Assembly (NCBI GenBank): GCA_023251395.1
Contig: JAHEYW010000003.1
Coordinates: 14,527 to 46,647, forward strand
From: Bacteroidales bacterium
GTDB lineage: Bacteria; Bacteroidota; Bacteroidia; Bacteroidales; VadinHA17
Length of the DNA stretch: 32,121 nucleotides
Direction of reading: 5' to 3'
Of this stretch, positions 1-7,408 are shown piece by piece (position 1 is the first letter of the stretch; the number at the start of each line of letters is the position of its first letter). The notes beneath the pieces are model-generated. The model searched no databases. It had not been told where the DNA came from and saw only the letters and a program-made list of their open reading frames with translations. The translations under genes were made by a program, and so were the position numbers.

Positions 1-198
1 GAAAGCCAGGTTCTGGCTGTTTTCAGCGCTGCTGATCAATTGCCTTGTTGCTTCAGCCCAAAGTTCAACTTTCTTTTTTTCTTCAGTCTTGAGGCTGCTT
101 ACAAGGCTTTGGGTATAAAGGAGAGTAAACAGACCGATTATGACTGCAAAAAGAAGAAGCAACAGCTTCCATAGAGTATTTCGGTAATAGATATTCAA
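1..198 (-). CDS. N-terminal fragment of a membrane protein, probably a sensor histidine kinase (truncated by window edge)
   Basis: Reverse-strand reading frame open from a TTG at 198 to the window edge: (M)NIYYRNTLWKLLLLFAVIIGLFTLLYTQSLVSSLKTEEKKKVELWAEATRQLISSAENSQNLAF. TM helix followed by a charged periplasmic-type segment. Not in the ORF track (non-ATG start, truncated). Confidence 0.55.
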   Translation of the reverse strand, partial: MNIYYRNTLWKLLLLLFAVIIGLFTLLYTQSLVSSLKTEEKKKVELWAEATRQLISSAENSQNLAF

Positions 199-205
199 TT
201 TAATT

Positions 206-2836
206 TCAGTTTGCCCCGGAGCCGCTTTTTTTCTTCTTAAAGATAGAGTTTATTCCTTTCTCCTTTTTGACAACAACTGTATCTGTTTTTATCTCTGTAG
301 AATCACTGTCATCCCATTCAATCCTGAATTTTGGCTTTGACGTCGCTGCTTCCTGTTTAAGAGTGGAATCCTTTTTATACCATCCGTATTCCTTGTTCAG
401 TATTGTTTTCAGGCTCTCCTTTTCGGATTTAAAATTCTGCCTTATCTTTCCCCCTGCCGCTTTAAGATCGTAAGCAACCTTCAGATTTTCATCCTTCCCG
501 GTTATTTTCAGAAACACAGAAGTACGGCCAAGTCCGTCATCCTCAACTGCCCCGAATTCTTCATTTGACTTTTTACTCTTTTTGGCTTTTTTGCTCAACA
601 ATACAGACAAATAGGTTTTGACATGGTATTCATAATCATTATCAAACCCATGCTGCCCGCTTACTGTAAAATCGGCTGCGGAGGATTTAATATCCATAAG
701 AGGAACGACCACATATCGGTTCTTAATGTAGAAATCATTTTCAAGCTTTGAAAACCGGATGTTTTCCAGTTCGGAGATCTCAATAAATTGTGAAAGGCTC
801 TTAACGGGCTCAAAATTTGTCAGAGCGCCGTCAGTAATAACATACTTACCCTCAGCTGTTACCCCTTTGGATAAAGGTTCCAGCTTTTGATCAAGCGGGA
901 TAAGGAGGGATAGTTTCCCTGACAGCGAACCAGACAGGTTTTCTGCCTTAATAAAGCTCTGCCCGAAGTTATTGAATGCAGTGAAGGCTTTATATATATC
1001 TATACCATCAAAATCGAAATTACCGTGCGAAATAAAAGTGTCTTTTTCTCCCCGGGCAAGAAAACAATCACCTGAGATATTCCCGTCGAGGGCATTAATA
1101 TCCAAAGATTTAAATGAGAGAAGGCCCGGCCGGTAGAGAACCTTAGCTTTTAAATTATCCGCGAAGATCTTTTCATATCTGAGGTTTTCAACATTCAGAT
1201 TAATATCCAGTTCTGTATTTTCAGGAAACCTGAATGCTTTTTTTTCTGAGGTAGCGGATGACGAATCTCGCAAGAAAAATTCAGGCCGAAGATCTTTTAC
1301 AGCAACATCAGAATAGACCTTCAGAACAACATTCTGACCGGCAATCCATGCCGGAAGATTGATGAAATCTCCATCAATTGTAAAATGTTGATCTTTATTG
1401 AAAAATGAAACATTTTCAGCCCTCACATTCCTTCCGATCTTCATCTTCCCGTTTATATCCTTAAGTAATACCTTGCTTGAATCAAGATCCAGTGTCACAG
1501 AGTTAAAATTAATCTCAGCCTCAGGCCTCAACTTCAGTAAATCGGAAAGGGAATATTTCTCTTTAAATATCAGCGCTCCTGCCAGTTTTATGGTGAAATC
1601 TGCATTACCTCCTGAACCATTAAGCTCTTTAATATTGAAAAATTCTGAAAGCTCTGAAGGGAAGACCTTCCCGGTTAATGATAATGAAATCCGCGGGTTG
1701 ATGAAGTTATCTAATCTGAATGTTCCGGTATTGTCTGCAGACCCCAGGGATGCACCAAATTTCGTTAGTATGAGGCTGCTCGTCCTGGCAGATCTGTATC
1801 TGCCATTGGTATAGCTGCCAGAGAAATAAATATTATCCAGCTTTATTTTTGACTTTTTATATGCCACGTGCCCCTTTTCCAAAGAAAAACTAAGTTTTAT
1901 TGACGGAGTGTGAGTTCTGTCGATAAACCCTGAAAAGACTGCATCAATTCTCAGGATCCCGGAAGGATCATATTCATAAAAGCGCTTCTGGTATTCTGGT
2001 GTAAAGTATTTTTTAATCCTGGAGATATCGATATTTTTCCCGGAGATTTTAAGATTAAGGTTGTTCTCATTTGAGATGTTTCCTGCGATATTGAGATTGA
2101 AATTGTCGATTTTCAGAATCCCTTTTCTGAAGGTGTACCCGCTGTCGGATTTATGCAGATTCAGATCAACAGATGCTGAAACTGCTGTTCTCAGGTATAT
2201 GGGGAAGATCTCGAGCTTCTGGATCTGAAGAGCGGAACTTGCCGAAAGATCCAGGTAGGTGCCTGAAATCCTGCTTTTTAATTTGCCATTCTTTATTATC
2301 CCGCCCACTAAAAGTGAATTGGCTTTATTGCTAAACACGACCCCTATATTGTTAAGGCTTATTTTTTCAAGATTAAGTTCAAAGTTGCTTTCAGAACCAT
2401 AAGAAACTGTCTTAGCAGAAACATCATAATTTATTCCTCCGGAACTGTCTGAAAGCAGATAAAGCCGTCCATTATTAACTGTAATATCTTCAATATTGTA
2501 ATGACTGTTTATTATATCTCTGACACTGAATTCACAAACAGCTGATCTGGCAAACAGAAGCGTATCTGTGCTGATGTTCCCGAACTGTGACTTATCGAAA
2601 TTCTGAGAGGGATGGACAAGCAGATTTTCAAATTTTACCGAAGCCTTAGGGAATCTTGAAATAAGTGAAAAATGTACTTTGCCCGTTTCAATTCTGGTTG
2701 TCAGCGTTTTATTGACCGAGTTGATAAATAATGACACTATCTTATCCTGCAGGAAATAAGATGCGCCGGCAAGAAGTGCAATTAAAATTAAAAGTACAAT
2801 TGCAAACCATTTGATTATTTTCAATGCTGTTTTCAA
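206..2836 (-). CDS. AsmA-like family protein
   Basis: 876 aa; N-terminal TM (IIKWFAIVLLILIALLAGASYFL), then long beta-rich repetitive sequence with AsmA-like features (LSGSLSGKLSLLIPL, GKYVITDGALTNFEPVKSLSQF near the C-terminus). Confidence 0.8.
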   Translation of the reverse strand: MKTALKIIKWFAIVLLILIALLAGASYFLQDKIVSLFINSVNKTLTTRIETGKVHFSLISRFPKASVKFENLLVHPSQNFDKSQFGNISTDTLLFARSAVCEFSVRDIINSHYNIEDITVNNGRLYLLSDSSGGINYDVSAKTVSYGSESNFELNLEKISLNNIGVVFSNKANSLLVGGIIKNGKLKSRISGTYLDLSASSALQIQKLEIFPIYLRTAVSASVDLNLHKSDSGYTFRKGILKIDNFNLNIAGNISNENNLNLKISGKNIDISRIKKYFTPEYQKRFYEYDPSGILRIDAVFSGFIDRTHTPSIKLSFSLEKGHVAYKKSKIKLDNIYFSGSYTNGRYRSARTSSLILTKFGASLGSADNTGTFRLDNFINPRISLSLTGKVFPSELSEFFNIKELNGSGGNADFTIKLAGALIFKEKYSLSDLLKLRPEAEINFNSVTLDLDSSKVLLKDINGKMKIGRNVRAENVSFFNKDQHFTIDGDFINLPAWIAGQNVVLKVYSDVAVKDLRPEFFLRDSSSATSEKKAFRFPENTELDINLNVENLRYEKIFADNLKAKVLYRPGLLSFKSLDINALDGNISGDCFLARGEKDTFISHGNFDFDGIDIYKAFTAFNNFGQSFIKAENLSGSLSGKLSLLIPLDQKLEPLSKGVTAEGKYVITDGALTNFEPVKSLSQFIEISELENIRFSKLENDFYIKNRYVVVPLMDIKSSAADFTVSGQHGFDNDYEYHVKTYLSVLLSKKAKKSKKSNEEFGAVEDDGLGRTSVFLKITGKDENLKVAYDLKAAGGKIRQNFKSEKESLKTILNKEYGWYKKDSTLKQEAATSKPKFRIEWDDSDSTEIKTDTVVVKKEKGINSIFKKKKSGSGAN

Positions 2837-2901
2837 GAAGCCAGTTTTGACCGGTCTGGAAATATTTCCGGGGGCAAAATTAAACTATTTTGAACGTAAA
2901 A

Positions 2902-3609
2902 TTATTTAAGCAGGAAAGAGAGATCCTTTTCCGGATCCAATTCCACAGGGAGTGTTCCCTTACAAAACAACCTGGCCTTATGAGGGCCGACCAGCTTAAC
3001 TGACATATTTTCTATCAGAAGCATTGTGCTTTCTCTTAAGCCGATCACATTTACACCAGGGTTCATTTCTATAAACTCAAGTATCCGCTGCTCTCTTGTT
3101 TCTCCGGCATGGCCAGCCGGATTTGCATCAAGATAATGGGGGTTTATCTGGAATGGGACCAGATTAAAGGAATGAAATGAGTCGGGTTGAATTACAGGCA
3201 TATCATTGGTAGTTCTGATAGTCGGACAGGCAACATTTGAACCAGCACTCCAGCCGATATAGGGAGTCCCCGACAATACTTTCTCACGAACATTTTGGAT
3301 TAGGTTGTTTTCCTGAATCATCTTCAGCAGTTTCCAGGTATTCCCACCTCCAACAACTATTGCTTCAGCGTTTTTAACAGCAGCGACGGGATCATTAAGC
3401 CTGTGAATGGAAATAACATCATGTCCGATCTCACGGAACCTTTCAGCAACCTTTATTTCATATTCATCGTATGAAAATGTCACAGCAGCATATGGTATAA
3501 ATAGTGCTGTCACCGGTTTATCCCCCAGAAATTTCTTGATATTTTCCTTTGGATAATCGAGGTATTTTTCTCCGGGGTTTGTCGAGTTGCTGATAAGAAG
3601 CAGTCGCAT
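2902..3609 (-). CDS. pepE: Dipeptidase E (peptidase family S51)
   Basis: MRLLLISNSTNPGEKYLDYP start; nucleophile motif GWSAGSNVACPTIRTTNDMP; INPHYLDANPAGHAGETREQR. Confidence 0.9.
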   Translation of the reverse strand: MRLLLISNSTNPGEKYLDYPKENIKKFLGDKPVTALFIPYAAVTFSYDEYEIKVAERFREIGHDVISIHRLNDPVAAVKNAEAIVVGGGNTWKLLKMIQENNLIQNVREKVLSGTPYIGWSAGSNVACPTIRTTNDMPVIQPDSFHSFNLVPFQINPHYLDANPAGHAGETREQRILEFIEMNPGVNVIGLRESTMLLIENMSVKLVGPHKARLFCKGTLPVELDPEKDLSFLLK

Positions 3610-3647
3610 GATTTTGTGAAATGTTGAGTTCTTAATTTATCCTTTTC

Positions 3648-4397
3648 TTATTTAGTCTCCAGGTCTGTTTCAATTTCAATAATTTTTGAAGAATAATCAT
3701 TGATATTGAAAACCAGAAGTTTTCCCGAGAGTACCTGGCCTGTTCCGGTGATGATTTTAATTACCTCATTTGCCATCATTGTTCCAGTTATCCCGGGAAG
3801 AACACCCATAAGTCCGACATCTGCCGGATTGGGATTTCTGATATTCATTCCGTCTTGTTCCGGGTTATAAAAACTGTATGATGGTCCCCCGTTATAATTG
3901 AATACAGATACCTGGGCTTCAGTTTTATAAATGGCACCATGAACCATCGGCTTTCCGAGGGAAGAGCAGGCTTCATCTATCACATATCTTGCCTCCCAGT
4001 TATCAGTCGCATCTACAACAACATCAAAGTTTTTGATTATGTTATTTGCGTTGGGGCGTTCGATCTTAAGATTAAAGACCTCAAATTGGGTAAATGAATT
4101 AAGATGCTCAAGCCTGTTTTTTGCTATTATCGATTTCAGCTTTCCTACATCCATTGATCCGTATAATACCTGACGCTGCAGATTTGATTCGTTAACCATA
4201 TCAAACTCCGCAATTCCGATGCAGCCTGTCCCGGCGGCTGACAAATATTGCAGAACCGGACAACCGAGACCACCTGCTCCTACAACCAGAATCTTTGATT
4301 TCTTGAGTTTTTCCTGTCCTTCAATACCAATTTCCGGAAGAATGATCTGCTTCTGGTAACGTCTTATTTCCCGTGGTGTCAGGAAGGCTGGTTCCAT
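3648..4397 (-). CDS. ThiF/MoeB/HesA family adenylyltransferase (E1-like)
   Basis: RYQKQIILPEIGIEGQEKLKKSKILVVGAGGLGCPVLQYLSAAG Rossmann/ATP motif; DVVVDATDNWEARYVIDEAC; MGVLPGITGTMMANEVIKIITG. Confidence 0.88.
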   Translation of the reverse strand: MEPAFLTPREIRRYQKQIILPEIGIEGQEKLKKSKILVVGAGGLGCPVLQYLSAAGTGCIGIAEFDMVNESNLQRQVLYGSMDVGKLKSIIAKNRLEHLNSFTQFEVFNLKIERPNANNIIKNFDVVVDATDNWEARYVIDEACSSLGKPMVHGAIYKTEAQVSVFNYNGGPSYSFYNPEQDGMNIRNPNPADVGLMGVLPGITGTMMANEVIKIITGTGQVLSGKLLVFNINDYSSKIIEIETDLETK

Positions 4398-4454
4398 TGA
4401 TATTACTTTCAGAGTAATGCAAATATATTATTTTTAATATCAATGAGCACAAAA

Positions 4455-4497
4455 CACAGAGAACACAACCGCCGGATGGCTGGATGTGTTCTCTGTG
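4455..4497. repeat. Inverted repeat with perfect 13-bp arms (possible terminator for the - strand operon)
   Basis: CACAGAGAACACA (4455-4467) and TGTGTTCTCTGTG (4485-4497), 17-nt loop, in the gap between two - strand genes; no clear T-tract. Confidence 0.7.
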
Positions 4498-4554
4498 GTC
4501 AAAAACGGCTGATATTACTGTCAGGAAATGGAGGTTCCTTTATTTATTCTTGTA

Positions 4555-5499
4555 TCAATTCCTGAATGTAAGGGAAACCCCTATTTCGAAAGGATACAGG
4601 TCATATCCTCCGGGGCCCATACCCGATTTGAAAAGTGGTGTCATATAATAGGTTCCATAAAGGTGCAGGTTTTCATATCCAATACGTGCAGTGGCTCCAT
4701 ACCTCAGCATATTCAGGCTGAAGTCACTGTAATTTTTAACATCTGGTCCGTTTTCAAAAACCATTCTTGAGTGTGAACTCAATTTTACTGCACCAATTGC
4801 TCCTGCAGCAACATGGATCCTGTTATGATTTGCCGGTATCTGTACCTCAAATAATATTGGCAGGGTAAGATAAATAGTTGCAAGCTTTGATTTTTTAAGT
4901 GTACCCAGGGGAGAGAGAGAATCAATAGTTCCATCATCTAGCTTTTGTATATTGAAATTCCCATCGAACCTGTAATTATTGAAGTTAAGCCCGAGTCCGG
5001 TCACAAACCCTGCATGCCTTGCAATTCCTATGCTTAACTGAGAGAAGTTCAGGTTAAAATTTACAGATTTCGCGGAATGCATGCTCATATAATTGATATC
5101 AGCAGGCATTGTAAGGCTGTTGCTGGCTGTCACTATGTTGTTAAATCCCAGCTCCAATCCAGCCCAGTGACCCGTAAAACGCTGCCTTCTTTCTGCCTTT
5201 TGTTCATCTTTGTCATCTTCATTTCCTTCATTCTTTTTGAGGGAAAAGTTATCGAAAGAAACTTTGTGACCACCTTCAAGTGATTCCAGAATATTAATGC
5301 CCCGGTCCCCGGCTCTTACTTTCAGGGCCTCTTTGCTGTTCTCGATTTTTAACAGGTCGTCCCCGATTATGACTTTTGTATTGTCATTTGTATCTGATGC
5401 AACAGTTGTTTGATTATTGTTTGTCTCCTTCACCTGTCCAAGTGCGGAAAGATTAAACACTATCATTAACATCAGTAGAATTGTTCCAGTCTTTTTCAT
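4555..5499 (-). CDS. Outer membrane beta-barrel protein with signal peptide
   Basis: Signal peptide MKKTGTILLMLMIVFNLSALGQ; alternating beta-strands GHWAGLELGFNNIV...YPFEIGVSLTFRN; C-terminal strand ends in an aromatic-containing pattern. Confidence 0.75.
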   Translation of the reverse strand: MKKTGTILLMLMIVFNLSALGQVKETNNNQTTVASDTNDNTKVIIGDDLLKIENSKEALKVRAGDRGINILESLEGGHKVSFDNFSLKKNEGNEDDKDEQKAERRQRFTGHWAGLELGFNNIVTASNSLTMPADINYMSMHSAKSVNFNLNFSQLSIGIARHAGFVTGLGLNFNNYRFDGNFNIQKLDDGTIDSLSPLGTLKKSKLATIYLTLPILFEVQIPANHNRIHVAAGAIGAVKLSSHSRMVFENGPDVKNYSDFSLNMLRYGATARIGYENLHLYGTYYMTPLFKSGMGPGGYDLYPFEIGVSLTFRN

Positions 5500-5549
5500 G
5501 TGTCAAGAATTATTTATTTAATGCTGGGACGGCAATGATAACAGAAAAG

Positions 5550-6644
5550 TTACAGGGAGGCCATAACTTTTTTCACAGGAGTATTGAACTTTATTATTCT
5601 GGAGCTGAAATAAAGGGATTTAAGCTCCCCCTGTTCGTTCCGGTTTTGCTTTAGTGACATATCCCAGCCAAGCAACTTGTTTAATCCTAATATTCCTGTC
5701 TCTGCTACCTCATAACCTTTCAGGTTCCCTGTTTCGGGTGTTTTTGATTTCAGGATCTTTTCCCTCACAAACAGTGCAAAGTACCCGCTGACACCAGGTT
5801 TCTCAAAAGTTACAGGGATTTGTTTCAGAGATATAGACGCCAATTTCAGTCCGGAAGAGATATCTGCAACCGGGATATTGACTTCATGAATAAATTCTGC
5901 TCTGGTCAGCTTCACCCGGTTCATGTCAGGCTGAATTACGACCGAATCGGTAATAGCAGGGAGAAAGATAGTGTCTGACTTTTTTGCGGTGATTTCCTGG
6001 TCCAGAGGATTTTTAATATCTGTTTTTGGACCCAGGTTATTTATGGCTATTTCCTTTCTTATAACTGGTTCTTCTTTTTTAATCCGGACAGGTGTTTCAA
6101 ATTTGCCGGATGAAGAGTTTCGGGCAATCGTTACAGACTGATCATCATTATTAATACCAGAAGTATTAAAGAGGAACATTAAAACAGCGATGCCGGCAGC
6201 AGCACTTCCCACAGCCAGAGAGAGTCTTATGACTTTTTGCTGAAGAGTAAAATGCTTCAGGGAAGCTTTTCGGGGAAATCTGATTGCAGGCGGGACAAGA
6301 CGGATCTTTTCTATTAATTCCAGGTCTCTCTTTTTATCGGGATAAGCGGAAATGATTTCCGCCAGCTCCTCTTTCTGTTCAGAAGTTATATCTCCTTCGG
6401 AAGAAGCGACACAGAGAAGCTCAAACTGCGGGTCTGGAATTTCAGTAACTCTTTTCTTAAGGAGGTTTTTCCCGGAATAGGATATATCTGATGTTAAGAC
6501 AGTATTTTGAAGTTCAGTGAATTCATCCTTCAGATCAGGGTTTTGTTCAAGGAAAATGAAAAGCTCCCTGACATTGTCCTGGTCAAGCTTTCCATCAAGA
6601 TAATCGATGATCCACATTTCGTAATTTGTCCTGTTCGGCTTCAT
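5550..6644 (-). CDS. Single-TM anti-sigma-factor-like protein
   Basis: Directly follows the ECF sigma gene (stop/start separated by about 1 nt); N-terminus YEMWIIDYLDGKLDQDNVRELFIFLEQNPDLKDEF resembles Bacteroidetes anti-sigma N-termini; central TM LSLAVGSAAAGIAVLMFLF. Confidence 0.6.
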   Translation of the reverse strand: MKPNRTNYEMWIIDYLDGKLDQDNVRELFIFLEQNPDLKDEFTELQNTVLTSDISYSGKNLLKKRVTEIPDPQFELLCVASSEGDITSEQKEELAEIISAYPDKKRDLELIEKIRLVPPAIRFPRKASLKHFTLQQKVIRLSLAVGSAAAGIAVLMFLFNTSGINNDDQSVTIARNSSSGKFETPVRIKKEEPVIRKEIAINNLGPKTDIKNPLDQEITAKKSDTIFLPAITDSVVIQPDMNRVKLTRAEFIHEVNIPVADISSGLKLASISLKQIPVTFEKPGVSGYFALFVREKILKSKTPETGNLKGYEVAETGILGLNKLLGWDMSLKQNRNEQGELKSLYFSSRIIKFNTPVKKVMASL

Positions 6645-6645
6645 A

Positions 6646-7131
6646 TCAGATCACTGTCTCGACTTTTCCTATATAGTTCTTTAAGGCCAGTCGGCCCCGG
6701 TAAATATTGATTTTAACCTGTGCTTCGGTCTGTCCGGTCATATCTCCAATTTCTTTATAGCTATAACCCTCATAATCACGCAGAAGGACAGATGTTCGCT
6801 GCTGTTCGGGCAGCCTGGATACAGCTTCATGCAGGATCTCATTGAGATCACTGGAAGGATTTTCATATGTGAAGTCCCTGTCTGGCAGTACATCTACATG
6901 TGTTATTCTCTTTTCCTTCCTGATTATATCGATCATGTTGTTATAAGCGGCGGTGAACAGCCATGATTTAACAACTGCATACTCAATTTCTGTAACATGT
7001 CTCCAGAGTTTCTCAAAAGAATCCTGTACAATGTCTCTTGCACGCGATTCATCCTTCAGGTCCGAACGGATAAACCTGTAAACTGCATCTGCAAACTCAT
7101 CGACAGATCTGTTGTATTCTTTTACTGTCAT
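6646..7131 (-). CDS. RNA polymerase sigma factor, ECF subfamily
   Basis: Region 2 (RDIVQDSFEKLWRH..VVKSWLFTAAYNNMIDIIRKEKR) and region 4 (RLPEQQRTSVLLRDYEGYSYKEIGDMTGQTEAQVKINIYRGRLALKNYI). Confidence 0.92.
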   Translation of the reverse strand: MTVKEYNRSVDEFADAVYRFIRSDLKDESRARDIVQDSFEKLWRHVTEIEYAVVKSWLFTAAYNNMIDIIRKEKRITHVDVLPDRDFTYENPSSDLNEILHEAVSRLPEQQRTSVLLRDYEGYSYKEIGDMTGQTEAQVKINIYRGRLALKNYIGKVETVI

Positions 7132-7250
7132 AACCCGGATTACAATGCAAAGACGGATGAAAAGGGAAAATGTTACAGGGAAGACAGGAAATCTTTAGGT
7201 TGCCAGGCAAGGGCACAGGAACACTATGAAAGGCTGTCTTGCCTGAGGCG

Positions 7251-7375
7251 CCCCCCCTTTGTCCCCACTGGAAGGTGGGATAATGCCTTGTTATTTAAAG
7301 AGACCGTCAAAAAGATAGAGGTATTCTCTCCCCTCTTGGGGGGAGAAACCGCGAAGCGGAGAGGGTGCTGTTACT
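7251..7375. repeat. Dispersed palindrome-rich intergenic repeat, copy 1
   Basis: CCCCCCC-TTT-GTCCCCACTGGAAGGTGGGATAAT ... GAGGTATTCTCTCCCCTCTTGGGGGGAGAAACCGCGAAGCGGAGAGGG; same block order as the copy at about 21707-21826. Confidence 0.65.
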
Positions 7376-7408
7376 GTAAAGAGAAATACTACTAATCAGA
7401 AGAGAGTG

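Noticed and set aside
267-473. ORFs on + inside the AsmA gene (267-473, 1398-1814)
   Set aside because: Antisense to a long, well-supported reverse-strand CDS; translations have no recognisable domain.
6997-7395. 132-aa + strand ORF upstream of/over the sigma start
   Set aside because: Half is antisense to the sigma gene and the rest runs through the palindromic repeat; no domain.
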